From positions 62,001 to 126,000 of the forward strand of contig OZ025861.1 in NCBI GenBank assembly GCA_964019425.1: a stretch of DNA of 64,000 nucleotides, written 5' to 3'. Shown piece after piece: positions 29,637 through 39,780 of this stretch (position 1 is its first letter; each line of letters opens with the position of its first letter). A model generated the notes under the pieces. That model was not told where the DNA came from, did no database searches, and saw only the letters and a list, made by a program, of their open reading frames with translations. A program made the position numbers and the translations under genes. This stretch comes from Flectonema sp. DT1601 (lineage: Eukaryota; Euglenozoa; Diplonemea; Diplonemida; Diplonemidae).

Positions 29637-30943
29637 TTAAAGGTTTAGCGTTGCAGGTCTTCCAGCGGCAAGTTTAAGTATACAAGCACGAGGTTTATTT
29701 TTAAACAATCCAGACAGGATATCAAGGTATTCATTATCAGCGGCAAGTCCAGGAGATGACGTTGATAAATAGTGTGAAACAACACTATTAAATGTTCCTG
29801 GTACAGGAATCGGATCCTCGAAACGTTCTTTAACAGCATCCAATAAAAGATCTTCACGGCTTTCATAAACTTGTCGAAGTCGAGGGAGTCTTCGTAAATC
29901 TTCTGACGTTCCTCTTTTTTGATATGTATCCTCAATAATATCCCAATAGTTCGATACAGGAAATCGAATTTCCGGTGCTACCGTCTCTCTCATTCCTGAG
30001 TTGAATTAGCAACATTAATAAACTTTATCATTATAAAATTAATTAAAAAAACGTTTTTTTTTTTTTTTTAAAACAAACCTGAAGTTGCATACAACTGTAA
30101 AAACATATACTCCTCCTTACCAATATGAGTCTCTAGCATTTGATTTATTTTTGGTAATAGTGGAGGAGCAACTTCCGCTATGTAATATTTCAGTCTCTCA
30201 AAATAGTCGATTGTTACTCTGGAGTGACCAGGTTCTGAACCATATTTTTCAACTAATGTTCGAAGAACCTGATCGAGGTAACCTTCAAACTGGATGAGGA
30301 TAGCAGGGAGATCTCGTAACTTATCAGGGTTGTGCAATTGATACATTCTTTTTATTCTAGCTGAGTAGTGGTTTTGTAATTCCTTGTATTCACAATTACT
30401 TGAACAACTTGAATAGTGAGGCGTCGATGCAACAGATGAAGTAGATATCGAAGGAGGATCAACAAAAGATGTTTTTGACCTGCAAGAAGAAATCGATCTG
30501 CCCCGACTTAAACATCTCAGCGGTGGTTCCGTTGAAGCAGACGGGGTTGTTACTACTACTGGAGAGAGGGCTATTGGTGGGGTTTCGTTGGCTTGGTTTT
30601 TAAGTTCTTGTTGCTTTTGTTGTGTTCTTTCTTCCGATATATCTCTCTGAATCTTCGCAATTCTTGTCTGTTCCCTTTTCAGAATTATTATTCTTTTCAT
30701 TTGCAAATAAAAATGACGAAGTTCCTTTCCGTTTCCATTTTCTTCTTTTCCAACGCTCTTAATCCATTCTCTGCTTCCTTCCCAGCAGCCATCACCAACA
30801 TTCCAAAGTCCACCTTCATCTTCACTGGTTCCGTAAGCAGTTTTATTTAGTTGTACAGTTCCTGTGATGTTTCGTTCTCTCTTTGATTGAGCGAGAGCAG
30901 TCTTTTTGCGTTTTTGTTCGGCTCTGTGTTCTCTACTAAACAT
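29637..30943 (-). CDS. Unknown protein, two exons, euglenozoan-type helical module
   Basis: Exons 30943-30079 and 29995-29637 join in phase 1 to 407 residues. Residues 1-130 are basic with coiled-coil character, and 130-190 are Ser/Pro-rich. The segment KRMYQLHNPDKLRDLPAIL, followed by LRTLVEKYGSEPG, resembles a helical module (Y---NP-K----P--L---G------LV-KYG-EP) that I recall from many kinetoplastid proteins; its function is not established as far as I know. The C-terminal exon contains FPVSNYWDIIEDTYQKRG and an Arg/Leu-rich helix. No catalytic residues are evident. Confidence 0.75.
29996..30078 (-). other. Intron (83 nt) in the 407-residue gene
   Basis: Donor GTTTGT followed by an A run; acceptor GCTAATTCAACTCAG. 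Phase 1. This is one of the two introns lacking an A-tract just before the acceptor. Confidence 0.75.
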
Positions 30944-30986
30944 GTTCTTATGGTTTTATCGAAGTTAAAGGAATTCAAATCTAAAT

Positions 30987-31006
30987 CTTAGTAACAAAAA
31001 AGAAAA
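30987..31006 (-). promoter_or_regulatory. Possible trans-splice acceptor of the 407-residue gene
   Basis: Minus strand TTTTCTTTTTTGTTACTAAG, about 43 nt above the ATG at 30943. Confidence 0.45.
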
Positions 31007-31202
31007 GTATGACACAAAAAAAAAGAGAACAAAAGAAATAATAATAAAAGAAACGACTTCCCTTTCAATGCTTCATACTGTTTGATGACGGCTAATTGTT
31101 TTTGAAATAATTTTTTAAAAATAAAGTCAAATACACAATTTCTTGTTAACAGAAACTTCTTAAGCGCAAAAACCTAAAAACGGACAGGGTTGGGATTGCT
31201 GG

Positions 31203-31233
<31 letters not shown>

Positions 31234-31303
31234 GTTGGTGTTGAGAGTTGGCTCAGAATAAAACAGGACCAAATAAATTAGGATCACACGGATATTATTA
31301 TTT

Positions 31304-31462
31304 TTAACCTTCGTGTGGGTAATAAGATATTTTGAACTTTCTTTTTTTGCGAAAAGGCAACTTCTCAGCTGCAAATTCACTTGAAGTATAAAATAACAAA
31401 GACGCTTGCACTATTAATTCTAGGGGGTCGCATTTTTGTTTCTCTGGGGGGCCTTGTTGCAT
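31304..31462 (-). CDS. Possible small protein or terminal exon
   Basis: An ATG-to-TAA frame of 52 codons with balanced codon use, ending in a basic stretch (FRKKRKFKISYY). The frame is open a further 66 bases upstream to AACTGAGAAACAG at 31529, which resembles the A-rich cis-intron acceptors here, so it may be the last exon of a gene whose upstream part I cannot find. It may also be chance. No family recognised. Confidence 0.25.
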   Translation of the reverse strand: MQQGPPEKQKCDPLELIVQASLLFYTSSEFAAEKLPFRKKRKFKISYYPHEG

Positions 31463-31528
31463 GAATGTTGTCAGTGCGTCAAGCAGAGAATAAGGATATA
31501 GAACTGAAATTAACTCTCGACATGTCAA

Positions 31529-31687
31529 CTGTTTCTCAGTTAATTTTTCTTTTTTTTATCGTAATGTGTGCTACACAAAGAGAGAGAGAGAGAAGGTTTT
31601 ATTTTATTTTATTTACGAAAAAAGCAGCAAGTACGGCATTATAGTAATTCACAAAAAAAGGAATTAGTCTTCAATGCAAGATTTTTG

Positions 31688-31720
<33 letters not shown>

Positions 31721-32163
31721 ATCGGAAAAACCATAATTTTATATATTTCATGCGGAGTCGTCAGGTGCGAAAAAAAAACTCGGAATCTTTTTTATTTCCT
31801 TTCTCACCCCTGGTATTCTCATTACTTCCAATTCTTGTTTTAGTTTTTTTTTTTTTTTCCCTTCCCATTTCATTCTTCTTTTTTTTCGGCTTTGCTCGTA
31901 GAATTACACAACGAACAAGAGCCTCTCCACTGTTAACAGAATCTATGATAGCCTGACTTCATCCAGATAATAATTTTTTTTTTTTTTTTTTTTTTTTTTC
32001 GTTCTTTTTTTTTTTATTAGACTGAACAGAGTTAAGGCAATATGAAATAAGTATAGTTGTGTAGTTGGCTAGTTGGATTTCTTCGAAGAAGACGAATGTC
32101 CACACCAACGTTACTAATAAAACAGAAACAAGAATGAGAGGACAAATTGTCATCACTTTTTTG

Positions 32164-32206
<43 letters not shown>

Positions 32207-33252
32207 AAAAAAATGAATTGATGCCACTGATACGAAGACTTAGAGTGGCAGTCCGATATGCATATAAAAGAAGAACAAAAAAAAAAAAAAAAATGTTTTT
32301 ATGGAAAAAAAATAATATCGATGTGAAGTTTTTTTCTTCTTCTTTTTTTCATTCTTTTTTTTTTTTTTTTCAGTCTAATTTATCTCACTTCCAACAACGC
32401 CGCCCGAGCACTCTGCTGTGTACCAACAAAGATTACCTCCGACTGCACGCCTCTCCAACAGCTCTGAATAATAATTATTCTCAGAGAAGTGATTATCGAG
32501 ACATGACCTTCCAATTAACTTTTGTATTCAGCAGTGAGAAGTAGACCTGAATTGAGAACACTCTACAAAACACAGTTAATTAATAAAAAAAAAAAAAAAA
32601 AAAAAAAATACCCTACTTTTTTCTAGTCGTTGTTTACTATTAAAAGAATCCAGCCGTTCGTTCACTTATTACTATTGTTCAAAAACCTCTTTTAGCTGCA
32701 GACCAAATTTTGTATTCCAACGGCTACAGGAAGAACGAAAGGTAACCACTACCACCACATCACTTCAGATAAACTAATCCGAACGAGTAAACATGTGTTT
32801 CAGACTCAAGAATGAGTGGTGTTGAGAACGATGAAAAAATCTAACATCTATCATAAGTATGATTAAAAAAAAAAAAAAAAAAAAAAAAGGAGCTACAGAG
32901 CAATGTGACGGATGAGAGTGTAAGGAAAATGCTTCTTAGAAAAAACTAACCACGACTCAAATAACATAACTCTGATACTTACAAACCATATCTAAACAGA
33001 TGTAATGTAATAACAACAGTGGGACAAAACTTATGAAAAAAGGATTGCCACTTCTCAAGTGCAGGGGATCTGCAAGATCAATGACCATAACAAAAAATAA
33101 ATAAAAAAAACAAAACAAAACAAAAAAATAACATTACGCTAAGAGTCCACCCGGCACTACCGATAATCATATTAGTCGTAACAAACTCGCAAAAGTGTCG
33201 TCCTTTTGCAAAAAAGGAAAATATAGTTTTTTTTAGCAGTTATAAGATTAAG
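31529..33252. other. AT-rich intergenic region below the histidine kinase
   Basis: Holds long homopolymers (T36 near 31691-31728; A38 at 32167-32204; A24 near 32586) and a GA microsatellite at 31578-31592. Plus-strand frames at 31568-32544 are mainly Lys/Phe runs and are not credible. Presumably the 3' UTR of the histidine kinase gene plus spacer. Confidence 0.5.
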
Positions 33253-36200
33253 TTATTCAAAAAAGTATTCATCGAGAACATTTTTTAAAGTATTTTTCCT
33301 TAAGGGTTTAGTTATATAGTCATTCATACCTGCCTCGACACAGAGACCTCTAGTGTGAGGTAATGCGTCGGCAGTGAGCGCTATAATGATAATCGGAGGA
33401 AGGTCTTTTGAAAGCGTTCCCTCCAATTCTAATTTTCTAATTTCTTTAACAGCACCATACCCATCGAGAACAGGCATATGGCAATCCATAAATACCAAAT
33501 CATAACGACTTTCTTGTAGAGCATCAACAGCTTCTTGACCGTTGCTGCAGATGGTTGGTGTGATCCCAAACTGCGCAAGTTGTTTTTTAATTAAAAGTTG
33601 ATTAGTCGCATTGTCTTCAGCTACTAACAGTTTTTTAGATGTCTCACGAAGAGTATGGCTGTCAACTTTAACATTTCCTGGAGCGATCGAACTACTTAAA
33701 TCAGCAAACAGAGAGGCAATTAACGACATCTTTGGAGGCTTAGTAATGATTGAATAACTCTTATCAACCACCATAGTTTTACTGCTCATAGTCATGAGTA
33801 AATGTAGTTCTGGTATTGATGACAAACGAGCTAAGTGATGCCTAACATCCTCTAGCTGATCCATTCCAAAACCAGTCAAGTCTTCATCTATTAGGATGCC
33901 ATCAGGGATGTATGCAGGCTCATCTGGGGCAGGTATCGCTGTTATGCTTCTGCTTATGCTTCCTCCTGATTTTTGAAGTTCTTTTCGACCTCGTATTAGT
34001 TTTGTTATTAAGATATTAAGATCTTTATAAGAACAAACAATCCAACATTTACATCGAACGACATGCATCAGTCTCGTAAGAATACCTCTGTGAACAGGAT
34101 GAGAACACGCGAGGACAATTGTTTGACCGAGAGCGTTATTAGCTATTTTCTGTATCGATTCAGAGACTGAAACAACATTCTCAACTGTTTTAAAACCAGC
34201 TGTAAACCAAAATGTTGATCCCTTTGCAGGTGCTGACTCAATTCCGATTTCACCTCCCATTGCTTCAACAAGCTGCTTACAAATTGCCAGACCTAATCCA
34301 GAGCCTCCGTATTGTCTGGTGGTTCCGGCATCTGCTTGTTCAAAAGGTTTAAATAGTTTTTGTTGAGCTTCTTCTTCGATTCCAATTCCAGTGTCTGTTA
34401 CAGAGAAATATATAGTAACAGATCCTGCTGTGATTGCCTTAAGTTTTACTAGAAGTGAAATGTCTCCTAAATTGGGAGTGAATTTAACTGCATTTCCGAG
34501 AAGATTTGTTAAGATTTGTCTCAATCGGTAAACATCTCCAATGACTTCTGTGTGGGAAGCTGGATCAACGTCTACCATGAGGGTGATGTCTTTTGCTTCT
34601 GTTTTAGGTCTGATCACGTCGATTGTTTCTTCAATAATGTTGACTAGTTCGAATGGACGCTGCTCAAGTTCAAGTTTCCCAGCATCTAGGCGACCGTAGT
34701 CAAGAACATCGTTGATGATAGCCATCAGAGCTTCACCACAAGACTTGATCGTGTCAGCCATTTCTTTCTGCTCTCCGGTCAATTGCGTGTTCATAATCAG
34801 CTCACACATACCAATAACACCAGACATTGGTGTTCGAATCTCGTGAGACATCGACATTAAGAAATTACTCTTAGCCTCAGCAGCTTGTTTCAAATGTTTA
34901 TTCTTTTCTCTAATAAACTGTCCTTCTCTCAACTCATCATATAATAGAATATTATTAAGAGATATACCAACAAACGAAGAGAAGGACAAAGCTAATTCAA
35001 CGTCACCATCATTGAAAGGTTCTCCGTTAAATTTATTAATAAACTGAATGACCCCCATTACCTTATTAGCGTGTTGTGGTTTTACAGGGACACAGAGAGT
35101 TGCTTTAGTGACGAAACCAGTTTTTCTATCAAACTCAGGATTGAATAACTCACAAGCATAGGCATCAGGGATATTCAGAACATTTCCAGTTACTGCAACG
35201 TGTCCGGCAAGACCAACACCAACGGGTAATCGGATGACGTTGTCACCTCCGAGCTGTGCTGCTGTTTCACTGTCAGTAAGAATTGACCAAAGTTCGTTTT
35301 TTTGATCATCAACTAAGAAAATCGACGCCCTCTCAACCAATAACACTTGTCGTGCTCTTGACATAATCTTTGCCATGATAGCACCAAGGTTTTGCTGGAC
35401 GTCGTTAATTTCCTTTGAGACTTCCAACAAAGAATTTGTTTTCGTTCCTTCAACTTGAAGTTGTTGATATATCTGAGCATTTGCTAAATGAATACCCGCT
35501 TGCTTTCCGAGAAGAGCTAAAATTCCTTCGTCTTCACTTGTGAATTCTCCATTTGTTTTATTAATTGCTTCCACAACTGCTATGACGTTACTGTTTTTAG
35601 AGGACTCGTCATCTCTGGTGTTTGGAATGTATCCGACTCCTCTTGAGATGGGATATACTAAAAGATTTCGTGTTATATAACCTGTATTCTTGTCAACTTC
35701 TTTGTTAAAACGGGTGTCTCGATACGCATCAGCGATGTTCAATACTTCATTATTTACTGCGGCATAGCCTGCTAAGGATCCGTTCATGGGAACACGGATC
35801 TCATGTCCTTCGTCTGAAATCGTCCATATTTCTTGTCGTTTCCACTCACATAGAAATATAGATGCTTTCTCACACTGAATAACTTGAACAACACAGGCAC
35901 AGATGAATCTCTGGACTCGGTACGTATCAAGCTCCTCACTGAGACGAGTGAATAGAACGACTAGTTTTTGTAGAGTCGACGTTGATAAGTTTCTAAAAGG
36001 AATGTTAAGCTGTCGTCGAATAACTGGAGATTGAGGTTCATTGAAGTCAAGTTGAACAACAGACTTCACAATCTCCATGGTCTCAGTCGCATCTTTTTTA
36101 TTTTCTTCAGCAGATTTCAAAGAAGATATACTATAACCTGCCTCAAGCTTTCCCGATACAGCAGGAGCAGAGAGCCTGTTTGGTGACAGCAGTTTTTCCT

Positions 36201-37812
36201 GTCCAGGAAATAATGTTCCCGGACCTCCGTTAGGACTTGGCACTGGTGAAACACTTTTCCTCCTCGTTAAGAATCCTACTGAGAATTTTCGATAATTTGC
36301 AGCTGGTTTCTTACCATAGCGATCTGATTTCTTGGCTGGTGTCATATTCCTTTTTAATTCTTCAAGTACTACGTCTTCTGTTGATTCTTGACGAGCACCA
36401 ATATTACTGAAAGATTGAGCCTGTTGTGATTGAGATGGGATTTGCCACTGAAATGGAGGGTCATTTCCTTCCATGTCGTGGGCAGATCCAAGACTTTGGC
36501 TTTCAGAGGAATCTTCAATTGGAGCATCTCCGTAGTCGTAGCTCTTCTTTGGTTGTGCAAATGAAGTTCCATCGTTTCCACGTTTAAGAGTTGGATTAAA
36601 AGAAACATAAGATGAACCACTACTCTTATCACTAAGTAAACTATGATGTGATGACGTTAGAGAATATGATCGTTTTGTTTCTGGTCCAGAGTTGGGTACA
36701 CAAACTGATATTTTATTGAGCTCTTTTTCTCTAAGAGATAGATGTCTACCTGGATCCTTGTCGTCTGATGAAGTTGCAGCTATTGAAGCAGACCAAGGGT
36801 TCATTTCTTCTTCTCTGTATATCATACCATCACCAACTGATGGTCTACAAGCAGTTAATCCTCTAGCAATTGTTTCCATTGGAGCAACAAAGAATGCTGC
36901 ATCACTAGACGACTGTTGACTAGGTTTACTGTGACTCATCTGATCGAGTTCAATGGGAGGATCAGCTGCGAAGTCTGCAGACATGTCATCTGTTGCGGAT
37001 TTATGAGAACGACGAGAACTCCCCGGCGACTCACAGTTCGCTTTTCTTTGTAAGTAGGTTTCTCGAGGGAAGAATATTTGTTTACACAACGGGTATCCAC
37101 ATGCCATAAGTGAGATGATGAATGGGGTAAACGTTGATGCCATCGTATACTCACTCGACCGTAAGATTCCAAACACCCAAGCACCAATCGTTGAAGCGAC
37201 AAGACCAAGAGACATATAAGCATCAGTGAGTGGTGCTATTAACATTAATAGGGTAGACTGAATCTGACCTGATTTCGCAGGTTCCTTATAAGTTACGTGA
37301 CAAGTCCATGAAACTGCGGTGTAGTTTATCAGTGATATGATTTTTACTGTTTTGTATGAAATCTTTTTATAAAAATAAAATCCCCAATTTAATAAAGCAC
37401 ACGATCCCAATACACCCGCCATCACGAGATGCTCATCGCTATTCTCTTGCATATTGTAATGCTGAGCTAGAGCAATAGCACTTCCCTGAACAATAGCTAG
37501 CAGGGTCATGAAGACCGTAAGAACTTTGTACATGCTTCGATATAGAGGGGTTACCGCAAGCCCTGCCGGTGGTGATGTAGGTGAAACCCAACTGCTTTTC
37601 AACCTAACAGGCATCTCTAAGTCATGAAGGGACGGAACCTGTTCTACGGTGCTGGTACTGCTGGTACTACTGAACCTATCACAGTCAAACTGACCCACTA
37701 CATACTTACCCCCCGGCTCATCCGGCAACGGTGATGACACTTGAGATAAGACATCTCTAACTTGAGCTACTGGAGTTGGAGATATGCCTGGGCTTGAGAC
37801 GGATGTTGGCAT
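33253..37812 (-). CDS. Membrane hybrid histidine kinase with tandem GAF domains
   Basis: A single 1,519-codon frame from ATG to TAA. Order: polar N-terminus (1-92); about six membrane helices (95-248); long Ser-rich linker (250-600); GAF1 (about 620-777) with NKTNGEFTSEDE; GAF2 (about 790-960) with NKFNGEPFNDGD; HisKA with SHEIRTPMSGV, His at 990; ATP-binding domain with GNAVKFT, DTGIGI and GGSGLGLA (about 1035-1205); a degenerate receiver-like part (about 1215-1365); and a C-terminal receiver with LVFMDCHMPVLDG, phospho-acceptor Asp near 1443, and ITKP. The NK-x(n)-F signature is that of cyclic-nucleotide-binding GAF domains in PDEs and some cyclases. All phosphorelay residues are present, so it should be active. 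The phosphotransfer partner is not in the window. Trypanosomatids are not known for such kinases, but free-living protists have them. Confidence 0.92.
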   Translation of the reverse strand: MPTSVSSPGISPTPVAQVRDVLSQVSSPLPDEPGGKYVVGQFDCDRFSSTSSTSTVEQVPSLHDLEMPVRLKSSWVSPTSPPAGLAVTPLYRSMYKVLTVFMTLLAIVQGSAIALAQHYNMQENSDEHLVMAGVLGSCALLNWGFYFYKKISYKTVKIISLINYTAVSWTCHVTYKEPAKSGQIQSTLLMLIAPLTDAYMSLGLVASTIGAWVFGILRSSEYTMASTFTPFIISLMACGYPLCKQIFFPRETYLQRKANCESPGSSRRSHKSATDDMSADFAADPPIELDQMSHSKPSQQSSSDAAFFVAPMETIARGLTACRPSVGDGMIYREEEMNPWSASIAATSSDDKDPGRHLSLREKELNKISVCVPNSGPETKRSYSLTSSHHSLLSDKSSGSSYVSFNPTLKRGNDGTSFAQPKKSYDYGDAPIEDSSESQSLGSAHDMEGNDPPFQWQIPSQSQQAQSFSNIGARQESTEDVVLEELKRNMTPAKKSDRYGKKPAANYRKFSVGFLTRRKSVSPVPSPNGGPGTLFPGQEKLLSPNRLSAPAVSGKLEAGYSISSLKSAEENKKDATETMEIVKSVVQLDFNEPQSPVIRRQLNIPFRNLSTSTLQKLVVLFTRLSEELDTYRVQRFICACVVQVIQCEKASIFLCEWKRQEIWTISDEGHEIRVPMNGSLAGYAAVNNEVLNIADAYRDTRFNKEVDKNTGYITRNLLVYPISRGVGYIPNTRDDESSKNSNVIAVVEAINKTNGEFTSEDEGILALLGKQAGIHLANAQIYQQLQVEGTKTNSLLEVSKEINDVQQNLGAIMAKIMSRARQVLLVERASIFLVDDQKNELWSILTDSETAAQLGGDNVIRLPVGVGLAGHVAVTGNVLNIPDAYACELFNPEFDRKTGFVTKATLCVPVKPQHANKVMGVIQFINKFNGEPFNDGDVELALSFSSFVGISLNNILLYDELREGQFIREKNKHLKQAAEAKSNFLMSMSHEIRTPMSGVIGMCELIMNTQLTGEQKEMADTIKSCGEALMAIINDVLDYGRLDAGKLELEQRPFELVNIIEETIDVIRPKTEAKDITLMVDVDPASHTEVIGDVYRLRQILTNLLGNAVKFTPNLGDISLLVKLKAITAGSVTIYFSVTDTGIGIEEEAQQKLFKPFEQADAGTTRQYGGSGLGLAICKQLVEAMGGEIGIESAPAKGSTFWFTAGFKTVENVVSVSESIQKIANNALGQTIVLACSHPVHRGILTRLMHVVRCKCWIVCSYKDLNILITKLIRGRKELQKSGGSISRSITAIPAPDEPAYIPDGILIDEDLTGFGMDQLEDVRHHLARLSSIPELHLLMTMSSKTMVVDKSYSIITKPPKMSLIASLFADLSSSIAPGNVKVDSHTLRETSKKLLVAEDNATNQLLIKKQLAQFGITPTICSNGQEAVDALQESRYDLVFMDCHMPVLDGYGAVKEIRKLELEGTLSKDLPPIIIIALTADALPHTRGLCVEAGMNDYITKPLRKNTLKNVLDEYFFE

Positions 37813-37831
37813 CCGCTCAGCTTGTCATCAT

Positions 37832-37854
37832 AACCTAAATTTTTAATTTAGGTT
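37832..37854 (-). promoter_or_regulatory. Hairpin in histidine kinase 5' leader
   Basis: A perfect 10-bp stem (AACCTAAATT with AATTTAGGTT) and 3-nt loop lie 20 nt above the ATG, between the probable trans-splice AG and the start. A four-codon uORF (ATG-ATG-ACA-AGC-TGA) overlaps its 3' side. Translational control is possible but untested. Confidence 0.4.
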
Positions 37855-37867
37855 TGCGGTGCAGTTT

Positions 37868-37890
37868 CTGTTGAAGTAAAAAATAAGAAT
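37868..37890 (-). promoter_or_regulatory. Probable trans-splice acceptor of histidine kinase
   Basis: Minus strand TTCTTATTTTTTACTTCAACAG; AG at 37868-37869, 55 nt above the ATG. Confidence 0.5.
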
Positions 37891-38091
37891 TACATAATCA
37901 TCACATAATACCTCTTACTGTGAAGACAACTCACTCACTCCATTTAAAGAGTCATCTGTTTAAATAGAAAAGGACATTACAGATTACTTTTATAAAAAAT
38001 GAATAACAAAATCGAGCGAAGTTCTGTAAAGATCCTCCGCACCCAAAACAGATCACAAAAGTAAAACACAATAATAATAATAAATAGCTAC

Positions 38092-39339
38092 TCAGGTTGA
38101 GAACAATTTTTTAACATCAGTTTCACCATCCGCAATGAAGCTAATTAGACAGCCAGTTGTGTTGCTGCCTTTCCAAACGTAGTCTTCCGATGAGCTGAGT
38201 TCAGAGAGAACTTGACGAGCAGCCAGGCAAAGTAATACTCCACTGCTGGTTTTATTATCGTCAGTGATCGCTCCTTTGAAGAGCAGGAGGTGGCTTTCAC
38301 GCGATTTTGCAGACATTTTACTGACTTGGGATGCAATCTCTGGGTAAGTCGTACCACTAATACGATTGTCACGAATAGTAACAGCTAAGTCAACGTTCAT
38401 TGGCTTAGTGAATGGATTTTGTAGTAAATAAGCAGCTTTCTCTATCCCATCGAGAATGGTGTTAATACGAGTTCCGAAGTCTTGGACAGAGTCTTTTACT
38501 CCAACAACAACAGACGCAGAGTCGCACAACTTCCAATAGCATTCAAGTAAATTAGTACAAATTTCTTGAAATAACGTACACTCATGAGTGTAAAGGATTG
38601 CTTGTTCATCAAGCGGTGCCGCAATTAAATCTCTAATCGCAGACACAACTCTTTGAGTGTGATCCATCGCACTGCTAGTAACTGCTGCGAGTGTAGCGAC
38701 AAGTGATTCTTGAGAAGCTTTTTGATTTGATAATATAACCAGGTCTCTGAAAGCTTGGTTTAATTGACCTTTTAATAAAACGATATCAGCAATCGTAGCC
38801 TCGGATGTCGTGTATGAATTGTGAGCTGCTGACAAAGCACTATTCAACTCGTCATCGATGATCCAAAGCATTCCATTCGAAATTGAGATATCATCTACAA
38901 CACTAGTTAGTTTATCGTTGTTAGTTCCGCTATCAGCATCTTGTAAAGAACACTTTAAAGCAGTTATGGCTTCACAGAGTTCTGTGAAGGTTTTGATAGT
39001 TCCATTTCCTATTCCCTGAGCGATCATATTTAAAGCGGATCTGCAATCGTCTAAATGGTTCTCAGGTACAACAATGCCTTCTTGTCTTCTAAACGATGGG
39101 GATATCTCTAATAGTTTTGACCATAGTTTTGAAGAACGCTGTCCACTAGTGGATTCAACTTGCTGCTCTTGACATCTTGGTGCTCTGACATTCCTTGAAA
39201 CGCTTTGTCTTGTTCTGATTGTGTCTACTTCCATTCCATATTTAGTATCTTGACGTCTGTTCTTGTCACTCTTTGAAAACTGTTCATTAGTTCTGCAAAA
39301 CCCAGTTGGATTAAACACAACTTTCTCTCTGCCAGTCAT
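38092..39339 (-). CDS. Hypothetical helical protein
   Basis: A 415-codon frame from ATG to TGA with ordinary codon use. Residues 1-85 are basic and polar. From about 95 to 300 it is mostly alpha-helical by composition, with many Ala, Leu and Ser (for example LNQAFRDLVILSNQKASQES). The C-terminal part (about 300-415) looks mixed alpha/beta, with LLLFKGAITDDNKTSSGVLL and GCLISFIADGETD. No motif or family recognised. It lies between the PIP kinase and histidine kinase genes, which does not by itself suggest a role. Confidence 0.7.
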   Translation of the reverse strand: MTGREKVVFNPTGFCRTNEQFSKSDKNRRQDTKYGMEVDTIRTRQSVSRNVRAPRCQEQQVESTSGQRSSKLWSKLLEISPSFRRQEGIVVPENHLDDCRSALNMIAQGIGNGTIKTFTELCEAITALKCSLQDADSGTNNDKLTSVVDDISISNGMLWIIDDELNSALSAAHNSYTTSEATIADIVLLKGQLNQAFRDLVILSNQKASQESLVATLAAVTSSAMDHTQRVVSAIRDLIAAPLDEQAILYTHECTLFQEICTNLLECYWKLCDSASVVVGVKDSVQDFGTRINTILDGIEKAAYLLQNPFTKPMNVDLAVTIRDNRISGTTYPEIASQVSKMSAKSRESHLLLFKGAITDDNKTSSGVLLCLAARQVLSELSSSEDYVWKGSNTTGCLISFIADGETDVKKLFST

Positions 39340-39780
39340 CTCTAAGATTGCTGAAAACTGCTACATATCTACAGCTGTTGTTGTTGTTGTTTTTTTTTTT
39401 AAAAAGAAATATGTAAATTAAATGAGAATAACAACCAAAACGATAAGATCCAAAAACAGAACTAAAAAAAAAGATACAAAAAAAAAAGAAAAAACCTGGT
39501 GGCTACAGTAAACGATGCGATTACACCACTAATCTCGGTTTTATTTCTACAAAAGGTTTGCTGAGATTTCATAAGGAGTGAGCTCACTCCCTATGAAAAA
39601 AAACCATTAAGGGAAGTAAGCAGTCAGGTTTTCTTATGTTTTCAGAGAAAAGGAACTTCAAAAAAAAAGTTAAAAACAGCAGGAAAAAATGGATAGGGAA
39701 AATCTATTAATTTTTTAACAAAGGTTTTTTTTTTTTTTTTTTTGTGAAAGTACTAAACCCAGAATCATAATATTAAAAGA
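39340..39780. other. AT-rich intergenic region
   Basis: T and A runs, a GTT microsatellite at about 39376-39390 that reads CAACAACAACAACAG on the minus strand, and a CTCACTCC repeat near 39580. No gene seen. Confidence 0.5.

Noticed and set aside
32065..32544. Plus-strand 159-codon frame
   Set aside because: It is mostly Lys and Phe runs from homopolymers, has no family likeness and is on the opposite strand to all real genes.
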